Below, one piece after another: positions 51,400 to 62,540 of a DNA stretch of 64,000 nt. This stretch comes from Kuschelorhynchus macadamiae. Its lineage: Eukaryota > Arthropoda > Insecta > Coleoptera > Curculionidae. A program made the translations under genes and the position numbers. The notes below the pieces were generated by a model. The model saw only the letters and a list, made by a program, of their open reading frames with translations. It ran no database searches and was not told where the DNA came from. Within the stretch, counting starts at the first letter, position 1. Each line of letters begins with the position of its first letter. The DNA is taken from the NCBI GenBank assembly GCA_030620095.1, contig JAUTXW010003830.1:248001-312000 (forward strand), in the 5' to 3' direction.

Positions 51400-52030
51400 G
51401 CACTTTCACATTCTGAACTTTTTAAAATTTAACCAAAAATGCAATAACAATAGTTCTGAAATAGTAAATATATTCTTTGCCCTTTAGAATAATTGAAATC
51501 AGTTACATAAAAAAATTGCTTTGATTTGCATTTTGAACATTTTTCTTAACATAAAAATGCAAAAAAATTTATGCGGAAAATTTAAATTTTCCGAGGAAAT
51601 TTCTATACTTTGGAATACCTGAAATCAGTTACATGGGGCTTTTGCTTTGTTTGCCATTCCAAACAGAAAACAAAATTCCGAGTATATGATAAAACAAGGA
51701 TTTTTTAAAGAAATCCTATACTGTTAGGTGGATCTATCCCGTTAGGTGTTAGGATAGCCCGGGTTCATCGATAAATAATAAGCCATCATTAAGTTACAAA
51801 ATCACATTAATTTTATAAATTCCACATTCAGAAGGCTTTATCGAAGTAAAAAAAAAAATTTTGTGAATGTATCACATTTCAGTGAAGAAAAAGGTTAAAA
51901 ATAAATAGCCCAAATAAAGACTTTCCGTAGAGAATTTTTTTAATTTACAGCATTCAGGAGGCTTTATAGAAGCTAAAAAAATACTTGGTGAATATGACAT
52001 TTCAGCTAAAGTTTACAAAATGTTCTCAAA
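51400..52030. repeat. Diverged tandem repeats, about 125 bp
   Basis: GAAATCAGTTACATAAAAAAATTGCTTTGATTTGC (near 51495) recurs as GAAATCAGTTACATGGGGCTTTTGCTTTG (near 51620). ATTCAGAAGGCTTTATCGAAG (near 51828) recurs as ATTCAGGAGGCTTTATAGAAG (near 51953). Spacing is about 125 bases in both. Between them is a CCCGTTAGGTGTTAGGATAG block resembling 28231-28265. Confidence 0.6.
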
Positions 52031-53112
52031 AAATGGAAATTGGTATGTTCAGAAAAATGTATAGAATGCAAAGCAAAATAAAGTTTCCACGTAATAGGTT
52101 TTTAGCAATTTTAAAGTTTGGAAGTGAAATTTCCTCTAAAAATGGAAATGGCACTTCATACGGAACGAGCCTAGAGATATTTGCTCTTTCGGATACCCAG
52201 AAGAACATCTAACATATTTTCTCAAAACCAAGAACAACAAGAACAAAGCAGATATGCACTAGGCAGACAAACACACAATAAAATGATCTACCTTCTACTA
52301 ACAGGCGACCCAATGTCGGGACACTTTGAGCTTCTAACACCACAAAACATCAGCCCAAACAACAGAGCATCATTAAAAGAAGCATCGGGCGAGCGGCGTA
52401 ACGGTCGAGGACGTCGCGGGAAAGGACAGCTAGATCGAAAAGATCATGACCAAGCAAAAAAAAATAGACTCACCCAAAAGTGTTTTGCCGGCTAAGCTGG
52501 CACCCACCAAGGCGGGTAAGGCTGGGCAATGCATGAGCCGCATTACAGAATCGAACGAACCGATCATGCGCTACCAAAATGGATACATAAATACATCTGA
52601 CACAGAAGCTAGCCAAACACAACAACTGAGTAGATTACAATAGCGGATATATCGCCACGACTACCTACAACGACCAAGGCAGGTAAACCAACGAAAAGTT
52701 AAAAATGTAGAGACGAAATAAATCGAATCGAAGATAGTAATAGATCAAAAAAGAGTCATCACTAACACCACTCGCATTGCAAAACATCAAAACTATGGTT
52801 GCTGCTGAACTAAACACTCATCAACCAAACATTGAAGACAGTGTGACAGATACCGAACCGATCCCACATACAAACCAGTCCAACTTTGCGCAAGAGGATC
52901 TGCAACCTCACTCAATGCTCAATAGGGGCTAAGCTCCCACCATCAATCCACGACAAATGACAAGCACCATACAGCACACAGGACAAACACCATACACACA
53001 GCTATACCTCGGACCGTCTCTCAGAAAAGCAATCAAAGTAGAAATGGAGTCACACCTAAACAAATGCTCAGGCACCGATCCTACAATAAGAAACCCTATT
53101 CCTCGTGTCGTC

Positions 53113-53125
53113 TTCAAATGGGACA
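53113..53125. repeat. Target site duplication, left copy
   Basis: TTCAAATGGGACA, repeated at 56098-56110, bounding the Penelope-like insertion in the Dong-like LINE; the host frame (VFKWD) is the same at both. Confidence 0.75.
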
Positions 53126-53158
53126 AACATAGAAAAAGACTCAATTTACAACAAACAT

Positions 53159-53192
53159 GACACGTGTTTCGCCCTTTCGAGCATCATCAGAT
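53159..53192 (-). ncRNA. Hammerhead ribozyme core, left end of second Penelope-like element
   Basis: Minus strand: CTGATGA (53190-53184), stem II GCTC/GGGC with a GAAA loop, then GAAA, a minimal helix III (C-ACGT-G), and the cleavage triplet GTC ending at 53159. Core bases are all canonical. Helix I is not evident beyond about two pairs, so single-copy activity is uncertain; minimal hammerheads of Penelope-like elements are thought to act as dimers. Confidence 0.75.
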
Positions 53193-53599
53193 CTACAAAC
53201 AACAGAGAGAACCTTAGTAAATAATCACACTCACAAATCCTAAAACAATAACTCACAAATAGAATAAAACACACTAAAGCACAACAAAACAAACAACTAC
53301 TTATACATATTTGATGGACATTAAAATGAGGTTAAGTCTGAAGTGAATAAACAAAATAAATATTAAAAAAGATTCATGTCTCTACAATTATTATTACATT
53401 AAATTGTTAAATATTGGGGTTGGTTCAAAATTAAAAACATCGTTAACGCAAGTGAGAATGGGACTCTTTATAGCTTTGGTTATTTCCATTTTTTTCTAGA
53501 AGGTCAAGTTTTTTCCCCTTCGGACATTCATGTAAAACATCAACGTCAGAAATGGAAAATTCATGACCTGACTCCAACAAATGATTGGCAAAAGCTGAA

Positions 53600-55430
53600 A
53601 CAGTCTCAGTTACATTCGTATTTCTGAATTTGTTGGCTTAAATGTTCTCTCACCCTTGTGGAAATTTTTCGACCTGTTTGTCCCACATAGGTCGTGGAAC
53701 ATTCGCTACAATTTAGTGCATAAACCCCAGATCTGGACAATTTATCGGTTGTGTCCTTTGCCCTTACTAAATGTCTCTTGAGAGTATTTACTGTTTTGAA
53801 TGAAATATTGACATTTTTAATACTTTTAAAAAATTTAGCCAATTGGAGAGAAATACTTCCGAAAAAAGCAATGCACTTGAAAAAATGTGTCTCATCGCTA
53901 AGTTTTGAATGAATGACAGTATAGGACATTTTGTATTTGTTTATAAATTTATAATATAATGGTGATGGACTCCAAAGGAAAACCGTTATTCATAGCAATC
54001 TGCATTATAATATCACGCTCCTTATTAAACGCTTCCCTTGACAATGGTAAATTACACAACCGATAGAAAAAGGAGTTGAACGCGGCGAATTTATGTGTGT
54101 GAGGAGAGTTTGAAGCATACTATAACATTATCCGTGGACGATGTTTTCCGGTAAACCTCAAACTCTATCCTACTGTATTTCCGCGATAGTAAAAGGTCAA
54201 GAAACGGTAGTTTTCCTTCATTTCCAATGTAAACTCAATTTTAGGATGCAACGAGTTAACGAATTGTAAAAACTCTTCCAACTGAATTCTGTTGCCATTC
54301 CACACAATGCAAACATCATCCACGTATATTTTATATGCTGTTAGGAAGGAGGCAAAATAACTATTCATTATACTGTTTTCCAAATTGTTCATGAAAACCT
54401 CACTCAGAAATGGCGACAAACAGGAACCCATAGCCAGCCCAGACCTTTGCCTATATAACTGTCCATTAAATTTGAAAAAATTTTGGTCTAAAACTAAGGT
54501 AAGAAGAGAAGTGAGTAACGAAGTAAGAAGAGAAACGAGTAACTATGGCAAAGAAGATCTCGCCAATAAATCCCTTACCAACTGAATACAGTCTGCGGGA
54601 GGCACACTAGGAAACCAATTCTTGAAATCCAATGAAACTAATAAAGCATTGTGCGGAATATCAACGTTTTTCAGGTGATTGGCAAAGTCGATGGAATTCC
54701 TGTTAGAATCTGTGCTATGAAAACCCGTTACGTCCCTAAGAACTCTCTTTATCTAAGCTGAAAGCTTATAGCATGGGGAATCAATAAATGAAACCACTGG
54801 CCTCATGGGCGTGCCATCTTTATGAATCTTTGGCAAGCCATAAAATAAGGGTGTTTTCGGGTTCATAGGATATAATGTATCCAGACTACTTTTTAACCTC
54901 GTAAAAAATGAGTTTGTTGGGTCTCTGTTTATTCTTTCAAAATCACCAGAGTTCAAGAAACCAATAACCTTGTCAACATAATCAGTTCTTTTCATAACTA
55001 CCAAACAAGAGCCTTTATCGGCCTTGGTGCAAATCAGATCGTTGGATTTGATCTTATGTGCCAGAGATTTTAGGTAAGCCCTGTTGTAGTTACAGCCTGT
55101 GTCACTCGGAAAATTAGAGTTCAGAAAATTTATTATTTTAGCCCGCAATATATTTTTGTTAGAAATGTCGGTCGTTTGAATAATACATTCGGCCTCTATA
55201 GCCAGAGTTTCTTTAATATCAATATTGATGTTGTGGGAAAAATTATACTTAAGGTTAGAATTAAGTATATGTTCCTCTTGAGGAGTAAAAGTAATACCAG
55301 ACAAACTAATAAAACGCTTGTGAAAACCAAAATTTGTGCTTCCCAAACCTAATCTGTATTCATCAATATTGTTGGATAAAAAATAAAAGAATGTAACTGA
55401 GACTGTTTTGAGAGCTTTTGCCAATCATTT
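53600..55430 (-). pseudogene. Penelope-like RT/GIY-YIG protein, broken
   Basis: Three open pieces in order on the minus strand. 55424-54753: N-terminal region and RT start, with CTKADKGSCLVVMKRTDYV and PLFYGLPKIHKDGTPMRPVV, ending in a TAG. 54431-54165: MGSCLSPFLSEVFMNN, catalytic IYVDDVCIVW (YVDD intact) and FTLEMKENYRFL. 53929-53606: the linker and GIY-YIG endonuclease with LNCSECSTTYVGQTGRKIST (Cys pair, then GIY-YIG second half). Between the first two, a foreign-looking AAGAAGAGAARYGAGTAACGAA duplication (54494-54545) disrupts the frame. Not functional. Confidence 0.85.
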
Positions 55431-55625
55431 GTTGGAGTAAGGTCATGAATTTTCCATTTGTGACGTTGATGTTTTACATGAATGTCCGAAGGGGAAAAAG
55501 CTTGACCTTCTAGAAAAAATGGAAATAACCCAAGCTATAAAAAGTCCCATTCTCACTTGCGTTAACGATGTTTTTAATTTTGAACCAACCCTAATATTTA
55601 ACAATTTAATGTAATAATAATTGTA

Positions 55626-55750
55626 GGCAACCTTCATTTAATTTATTAATTCATAGAGTGAGAGTTTTTGGTTGTTTTGTTCGACTGGTCGAGTGGTCTG
55701 TGGGTGGTTGCTCCGGCATCTCACTCGGGCGGTCCGGGTTCGATCCCGCA
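55626..55750 (+). repeat. tRNA-like (Pol III promoter) insert in the Penelope terminal repeat
   Basis: 125 bases absent from the left terminal repeat, where ATTGTAGAGACATG is continuous; here ATTGTA and TAGAGACATG are separated, with TA on both sides. The insert has an A-box-like TGGTCGAGTGG (55686-55696) and a B-box GGTTCGATCCC (55737-55747) about 40 bases apart, with a T-arm-like CGGG/CCCG stem. The acceptor stem does not pair, so it is a tRNA-derived SINE-like unit or a tRNA pseudogene rather than a working tRNA. Confidence 0.55.
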
Positions 55751-55943
55751 TAGAGACATGAATATTTTTTAATACTTTATTTTGTTTATTCACGTCAGAC
55801 TTAACCTCATTTTAATGTCCATCAAATATGTATAAGTAGTTGTTTGTTTTGTTGTGCTTTAGTGTGTTTTATTCTATTTGTGAGTTATTGTTTTAGGATT
55901 TGTGAGTGTGATTATTTACTAAGGTTCTCTCTGTTGTTTGTAG

Positions 55944-55977
55944 GTCTGATGATGCTCGAAAGGGCGAAACACGTGTC
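55944..55977 (+). ncRNA. Hammerhead ribozyme core, right end of second Penelope-like element
   Basis: Plus-strand counterpart: CTGATGA 55946-55952, stem II with GAAA loop 55954-55965, GAAA 55966-55969, helix III C-ACGT-G 55970-55975, cleavage after C at 55977. Identical core to the left copy in inverted orientation. Confidence 0.77.
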
Positions 55978-56097
55978 ATGTTTGTTGTAAATTGAAAAAT
56001 TATAATTTAATGAGACCGAGACTTAGAGTCTTTTTCTATGTTTGTTATTAAAACTAGGTATCTTTGAGCAATATGGACAATTTCTTCGAGTTTTTTT

Positions 56098-56110
56098 TTC
56101 AAATGGGACA
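56098..56110. repeat. Target site duplication, right copy
   Basis: TTCAAATGGGACA, matching 53113-53125; the Dong-like reading frame resumes here. Confidence 0.75.
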
Positions 56111-57086
56111 CACAAAAAATCCTAAAGACCATTAACGAACACCTAATACCCGAGTACATAACGAATGCGAGCACAATTGAGAACATTCATAACACAGAAC
56201 AATCAGAAACTCCTGCCACGACACAGAAACACCAACAGAATAAAACCAAAATTCAAATGACAGATAAAGATCGAAAACAAAATTAACAAAATTAGAAAAG
56301 AATTGGGACATCTTACCCAATTCACGAACGTCAACAAGTCAAAACGTATCACACAAAGTATAGAGAAAATCAAATCTACATGTCCTGATCACACGCTTAC
56401 AGAAATCCCTGACACTCTGAAGTAGAAATTATCCGTGTATGCCGCAAGACTCCGAAGATACAAAGAGTCAAATGAGAGAAAGGACACTAACAAACTGTTT
56501 CGAAGAAGCAAAAAATAGTTCTACCAAAAAACTATGAGAAATGAGGAGGCATGTGTAATAGAACCACCGACTAAACAAGAAATCACAGAATACTGGAAAA
56601 GTATTTGGTCAGAACCGAAACTACACAATAATAAAGCTTCATGGATTAAAGCGGAAGAAGTCAGACACAAGTGCTTGGAGGAACAAAAGGGCTTTGCAAT
56701 GACAATACAAGAAGTTGCAGAAACAATCAAATATACGCATAACTGAAGATGTTCTGGAATAGATAATAATTCATAACCTCTGGTACAAATAGTTTACCTG
56801 CACACATGAAGCTCTCATTCGACAAATTATTGAAATTATTTTAAAACCTAGCACACTCCCCAGTTTTCTCACCCAAAGAATAACATACCTTAAACCCAAA
56901 AACTTGGACACTAAGAATTGCCGACCTATTACGTGCCTTCCAACCCTATTTAAGATCATCACAGCCGCAATTACCTGGAGAATAGAACAACATCTAGCAC
57001 ACGAAAACATTCTAACGGAAGAGTAAAAAGGGTGCCGGAAAAACAGCCGAGGATGCAAGGAGCAGCTACTTATAGACAGCGTCATC

Positions 57087-57749
57087 ATGGAACAAACTAG
57101 GAAAAATCATAGAAACCTTCATATTGGTTATATGGATTATAAAAAAGCCTTTGATTTGATACCCCACAGTTGGCTAACGAAAGTGGTAGAATTATACAAA
57201 GTCAATCAAAACCTCAGGCAATTTCTTATGCAAATCATGAGTATGTGGAAAACTAAAATCAACCTGAGAACACAAAAAGAACACATCGAAACAGAAGACA
57301 TCTACATCAGACGAGGTATATTTCACGGAGATTCACTCAGGGCGTTGTGGTTCTGTCTCTGTCTCAATAACACAAACTTCGGATTCCACATTAAATACCA
57401 AAAAAATCAACTATACAAAATAAACCATCGCTTGTATATGGATGACATAAAATTATACGCAAGCACAAAGGCACAGCTAAAGGAAGTCTTTAAAATCACA
57501 GAAACGTTTATCCTGGACATCCACATGGAATTTGGTATAAATAAGTGCAAGCTACTTCGTATCAACAAAGGACAGTGGAAAGACCACCCTATGACGGAAA
57601 CAATCAACTATGAAACTATAGATAACAAACTCAAAGAAGAAACATACAGATACCTAGGCTTCCATCAAAGCACCAAAATTAACCACACTTATATCACATC
57701 AAATCAGAGCTCAAGACGGAATTTAAAACCTGACTCAAAAAGCTACTAA
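57087..57749 (+). pseudogene. R4/Dong-like reverse transcriptase core
   Basis: 220-residue open piece with the RT palm: IGYMDYKKAFDLIPHSWL near residues 12-29, RRGIFHGDSLRALWFCL near 76-92 (family GIFQGDSLS), and catalytic YMDDIKLYA near 117-125. Thumb sequence follows (KCKLLRINKGQW, ETYRYLGF). The upstream finger region (LTQRITYLKPKNLDTKNCRP, CLPTLFKIITAAI; 56855-56975) is in frame but for a stop at 57025. This architecture (RT without AP endonuclease) fits the R4/R2 lineage. Confidence 0.82.
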
Positions 57750-58239
57750 AAACAAAACTCTAGAAATCTAACGAAAGCTATTAACACCTTCGCTATACCT
57801 ATTCTTACGTATTCGTTTGGTATCATTAAATGTTCACACACAGACATAGAAAACATACAAATTATCATACGCTCTGAATTCACTAAACACAGGAAGTTAC
57901 ATCCTAACGCATGCAAGGAAAGACTCACCATCGAGAGATAAGAAAGAGGAAGGGGAATTATAGACATACCTACAATCGCTAAATAAAAAACTCTCACAAA
58001 ATTCTTCCACAACTAATACACTAACCTCCACAACGCAATAGTGAAGGCAGACAAGAATTATACACCGCTCGACCTATCGTAAACGAGCAGTAGACGCACA
58101 CAGTCACATCCAATCACGATAGAAAAGATGAACACCTGGGCTGAAAAAACCCTCCACAGAAGACACATAAAGCAAGACCACATCTAGGACAAAGTCATAG
58201 CAACCAGAAACTACCAAAAAGGAACAACCATTCAAGACT

Positions 58240-58812
58240 ACAGGTGCAGGAGATGTCACCAGCAGAGAGAAACGATCGATCACATAACGAGTGCATGCAG
58301 AATAATGGCCCGAAGCGAATACATCGCGAGACACAAATCTGCAGCTAAGGTCGTTCATGAAGCATTAGCCACAACATACAAACTAACGGAGAACACAGGC
58401 CCTTACTACCATTATACACCAACATCCTTACTTGAAAACGAAGACAACAATCTCTACTCGGATATTGACATCCGCACAGATAAAACAATCCCCGCAAACA
58501 AACCCGAATATCACCTTGCAATTCAAAAAAGAAAAGACCGCTTATTTAATTGACATGGCTGTCCCCAACGACGAGAACATCCAAGCGAAATACACCGACT
58601 AGGCAATGGAAATAAAAAGGCTGTGGAAACAGGAAAGAGTCATCATTGTTCCTCTCTTCATATCAGTAACAGGCCTCACCCTAACAACGTTTACACCGCA
58701 TTTGGCTCAATTACGACTTAATACAGACCTTCACAGAAACATCCAGAAATCGGTCATTTTGAAAACATTAGATCATTTCTTAATACACAATAGTGTTTTT
58801 TTTTTGTACTGA
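58240..58812 (+). pseudogene. R4/Dong-like C-terminal CCHC and restriction-like endonuclease
   Basis: CRRCHQQRETIDHITSACR (58245-58300) is the CCHC knuckle; then HKSAAKVVHEALATTYKL, PYYHYTPTSLLENEDNNLY with the acidic residues, DIDIRTDKTIPANKPEYHLA (58460-58520), a stop near 58552, a pieced MAVPNDENI-type segment in another frame (58555-58585), and MEIKRLWKQERVIIVPLFIS (58606 on). The order matches the PD-(D/E)XK-like endonuclease domain that nicks the target in R2/R4 elements. Broken by stops. Confidence 0.75.
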
Positions 58813-58897
58813 CTTTGTATAATCCCGTCAGTATAAAATACAACCACAGGAATACTGTAAAAAAACAAAGAAAAGAAAAAAATATAATAATAATAAT

Positions 58898-59264
58898 AGG
58901 CTAATTGCTACAAAGAATTTTTTACATTAAATAAGTGAAAGTGTTGGCCCCTGGTATTACCCGACCATGTTCATTATACGTTTCATCCGCTTTTTTTGGT
59001 AAATAAACAAATCTATTATTAGCAGAACAAACTCGTGATACTGGTCGGCACCACAAAATACCCAAAGTGTGAATAAGAATGTGAAATATTATGTAAACTG
59101 CGTGCGCAAAAGTCCATTGTTTGAGGAGATGAAAAGTTTAAACAAACAATTCCAATATGTTTGCTCATCTTTTATTTCTTTATATACCAAATTAATTAGA
59201 GTACGAGTACGTGCGTCAATCACCGAGTTGTATGTAGTACGTTAAATATAGCCGATTTCACCGG
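58898..59264. other. Upstream region of the secreted-peptide gene
   Basis: Unique AT-rich DNA between the LINE tail and the TATA box; no repeats or binding sites recognised. Confidence 0.4.
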
Positions 59265-59300
59265 TATATAAACGATAGAGCAACGGGAAATTAATCAGAC
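59265..59300 (+). promoter_or_regulatory. Core promoter: TATA box and initiator
   Basis: TATATAAA at 59265-59272 and an arthropod initiator-like AATCAGAC with the putative +1 A at 59297, 32 bases downstream. This leaves a 5' UTR of about 71 bases before the ATG at 59368. Confidence 0.65.
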
Positions 59301-59367
59301 TAAAAGTCAAATCAAAACGTTAAGTTCATACAAGATTTTTTTTACAAAGTATAGCAAGTATAACAAA

Positions 59368-59700
59368 ATGGTAAAATATTGTGCAGTGGTTGTTATATTG
59401 GTGTTAATCACAATTATCCAAGTTGAAGGCAGAAGCATCGATTTAGTACGAGACGAAGGCATCGAGCTCCCAGCCAACGAAAAAATCTCAAAAAGGGACA
59501 CATCGGCAATAGAAGATTTAAATGTTATTGGACTCCCAGGAGACGATCAGTCGAATCTATTAGTTCAGCACAGTTCACAATCCAGTGAAGAAACCGACTT
59601 AAGCCAGGTTACTAGTGAAGAAAACATCCCCAAGGAAAGAGAAAAGAGGTTCCTCCTGAATACCAGCTTTAAAATAGATGATGCAATGGGGAGAATATAG
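59368..59700 (+). CDS. Predicted secreted peptide precursor, 110 residues
   Basis: Starts with a clear signal peptide (residues 1-21, hydrophobic VVVILVLITII core, likely cleavage after VEG). A 70-residue acidic/polar spacer follows with a dibasic KR at 42-43, then a furin-type site RE-KR at 91-94 and a 16-residue C-terminal segment (FLLNTSFKIDDAMGRI). This is the layout of a secreted pro-peptide, possibly hormone, immune or reproductive-tract peptide; no family is recognised. TATA box, initiator and a downstream AATAAA support a real single-exon gene. The TAG at 59698 is followed by 24 more in-frame codons to the next stop. Confidence 0.72.
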   Translation: MVKYCAVVVILVLITIIQVEGRSIDLVRDEGIELPANEKISKRDTSAIEDLNVIGLPGDDQSNLLVQHSSQSSEETDLSQVTSEENIPKEREKRFLLNTSFKIDDAMGRI

Positions 59701-59941
59701 TATCCACATCGACCATACCCAGGAGAGAGTAGACTTGACCTGACTGATCTCATTGTGATTGTGATTTTGTGGTAGTTCGTTCATTTTATGAAGATAACAG
59801 AGAGGTAGCAAAATGTTACAAGGCTGAACTCCATGCTATTTAATTTATTGTACTAATGCCATTTTGACATATTTTTTTAATACATATATATTTTTTATAA
59901 ATTGAAAATTTTATTAATACCTCAAATCTCCCTTTGCGGAA

Positions 59942-59947
59942 AATAAA
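59942..59947 (+). promoter_or_regulatory. Candidate poly(A) signal of the secreted-peptide gene
   Basis: AATAAA 242 bases after the stop codon, in AT-rich DNA. From here to 60446 I see nothing else recognisable. Confidence 0.5.
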
Positions 59948-60443
59948 TAAGATATTCTTAATTTAAATCCAGAGACAATAAAACATAATATGATATCATA
60001 AAGAGAACATTTAAATTTACGTTGTTTTTTGCAAAATTATCTATTGACTTTGGTCCTTTAGTTCTAATACGTAATTAAGGTTTTTACATTATTTGTAATT
60101 TTTACAAAACTGATCTTTATTGCCTTTTATAAAAATATTCGTTAAGAATATTCTTTCATCAGATTTTTGTCATTTTTTTCGTTCTGATTCTTAGACATAT
60201 AATGTGCATAATTTTGCGATTACAAACGAAACAATCGATAGAATTTTAGGAAATATGACATATAGATTGGTCCACTAGAATCTTCTAACTCTTAAATAAC
60301 TGTTTATTAGAATATTTTTAATAATAATGTTCAGTAGATTTTTTAAATTTAAATCTAAGGATTTAAAAAAGGGGCAGCATTATCCCTCTACTCTTTAAAG
60401 CTGATAGTATTTTAATTATGGAATGGACATGTATACAGACCCA

Positions 60444-60604
<161 letters not shown>

Positions 60605-60716
60605 GTACAAGCCTGCATGATGAAGGTAGAGGCTCAGAAATCATGATCGCAGGAGGGTACCCTGTGACATAATCAAAAGCAATTCTTCTAGTAGGCCATT
60701 TTGCACCTGCAGAAAT

Positions 60717-60737
60717 TATATATACATATATACATAC

Positions 60738-60788
<51 letters not shown>

Positions 60789-60793
60789 ATTAT

Positions 60794-60892
<99 letters not shown>

Positions 60893-60896
60893 TACA
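60717..60896. repeat. (TA)n array with TACATA variants, about 180 bp
   Basis: TA tract with TACATACG and GTATATAATTATATACATAC interruptions near 60730-60805. Confidence 0.95.
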
Positions 60897-60959
60897 TACA
60901 TACATATCATATTTTTCCATATATACTATTCTCTAGGCACTGATCAAAAAAAGTCACTG

Positions 60960-61739
60960 AATTATTTTTTACTTTAATCTTTATTTAATTTGGTACAGGG
61001 TGTCGGCCGTTGTAGTATAATAATAAGTAAAGAATAAGATTAGAGTATTTCTGCGCTAAGGAGAAAAAGTTATTTAGGCAAACTTGTTAAAAAATAAAGT
61101 TGCATATTTTGTTGTTTCCTGCATAGTTTCAAAGGATCGAAAAATTCCAATTAAGTGGGAAAATATGCCTACAAAAGTGTTTTCTTTTTCAGCGTTGTAT
61201 ATTATAAAGAGTTAAGGATAGTGTACATTACAATGTGCAACAACCCACAATTTTTTTTGCTTATTTTTAAACACTTTAAAATCATAACAGACAAAACGTC
61301 CAGTAAATATTGGTTTTAAAAATGACATTGAGAGATTCTCACTCTTTTCTCACTAAAATACAAGTTAATATAGCTATTTTGGTTGGCTGGGAGCTGCAAA
61401 AATTTGTTTTTTTTCTGTGTGTACAACTGTTATTCATTTTTATAGTTTTATTAGAAACTGCAATTTTTTCAAAATAAGTAAACAAACAGATTCAAGAAAA
61501 CTAATGCTATACAATAAAAAAAAACTTAACGTTTTTAGGCGCATAAAGTATAAACCTAATCCACTATCTATGTTGCAAAATTGCGAACTGTCAAATAAAG
61601 TAAAATAAATGCTTAGAGGTACAGGAGGGCCAAAATATGCAGGACATTTCTCAGGTTTCTGAGATCCAAGCAGAACAAGCTTAAGTAATGCTAGTGTGCT
61701 GTATAAAATTTTCTTAATTTTAAGATCAATGGAAAAAAG
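60960..61739. other. AT-rich noncoding stretch
   Basis: Nothing recognisable beyond a TACAGGGTGTC motif near 60993, similar to the TACAGGGCGTT motifs of other small elements here. Confidence 0.4.
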
Positions 61740-62540
61740 TTAAGATTTTTTTAGATTGATTTTTTAAACATTTTATTTGTTCGCCATTTTGAATTGGTAC
61801 CACAATTTTACCAGTTTATCTCTTTATCACGCGTAATGCTTACAAAATAGTTCTTTTAGGCTAATTTTTATTAAATATTTTATTAGGCCGCATTTTGTTT
61901 TCCATCTTGGATTCGTACCAAAGTATTACCAGTTTATTCCTATATAACGTTTAATTTTTATGCAAAATTTGGGGTAAATTGGAAAATTAGTTTTTAAGTA
62001 ATTTTTTTTAATATTTCACTATGCCGTCATTTTCTTTCACAATACTGGATTTTCACTAAAATGTTACTCGATCATCCGCATATGACCCTTAAATTTATCT
62101 CATAATTTGAAGTCAATCGGGTTACTAGTTTTTAAGCCAAGCCGCGAATTGACAGACTAACAGACAGACCGACAGAGTTAAGAAATCATGTTTTTTTGGC
62201 ACCTAAGCAGCCTAAATCGAGAAAATCTGTAAAAATCTGAGAGGGTGTTTTTTTTTCACGATTACCAACAGTTTATTTGGCTATCATTTTATTTCGCCAT
62301 CTGGAATATGCGCAACAATTTTACCAGTTCATCTTACTTAATTCTTACACAAAATTTGAAATCGATCTAATGAGTAGTTTTTCAGGCTGATATTTCAAAT
62401 TGGCCGGGAACAGACATACAGGTAGATCGACAGACCAACAGACTTGTGAACATATGTTTTTTGACATCTAGGGACCTTGAAACGTGACTATTTCAGAAGG
62501 TAATTCCTTCACGATTACAATACTTTCCTTTTACGAGGGA
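61740..62540 (-). repeat. Copy of the dispersed GCCGCCAT repeat
   Basis: Minus-orientation array with TTCGCCATTTTGAATTGGTA (61780), TTAGGCCGCATTTTGTTTTC (61884) and CTATGCCGTCATTTTCTTTC (62020) units, then a leader with ACAGACAGACCGACAGAG (62162). A second partial set follows (62285-62450), ending in AATACTTTCCTTTTACGAGG (62517). Confidence 0.75.

Larger units (their letters stand above)
53126..56097 (-). mobile_element. Second Penelope-like element with inverted terminal repeats
   Basis: A coding copy on the minus strand (55430-53600) is flanked by inverted copies of its terminal region: 53126-53570 and 55440-56060 (reverse complement of each other, with a 34-bp and a 125-bp indel). Each end carries a hammerhead core. 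The whole is flanked by a 13-bp target duplication (53113-53125 and 56098-56110) in the Dong-like LINE. A different family from the Penelope-like pair at 6757-11498. Confidence 0.85.
52200..58895 (+). mobile_element. R4/Dong-like LINE interrupted by a Penelope-like element
   Basis: A plus-strand LINE with distinctly richer C/A composition than its surroundings. The 5' part (52200-53125) holds an untranslated region and N-terminal coding remnants up to RNPIPRVVFKWD. After the insertion (53126-56097) it resumes with FKWDTQKILKTINEH (56098 on), the pre-RT region, RT (56560-57750), a CCHC motif and a C-terminal restriction-like endonuclease (to 58810). The 3' end has a TAATAATAATAAT tail (58886-58897), as in Dong, which targets TAA repeats. 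Multiple stops; dead. Confidence 0.82.

Noticed and set aside
55680..55755. Functional tRNA gene
   Set aside because: A and B boxes are present, but the acceptor stem does not pair and no clear anticodon arm is seen; treated as a tRNA-like repeat.
60610..60640. Possible hammerhead (TGATGAAGGTAGAGGCTCAGAAA) between two (TA)n arrays
   Set aside because: The first core base is A instead of C, stem II does not form properly, and no helix III or cleavage triplet is in place.
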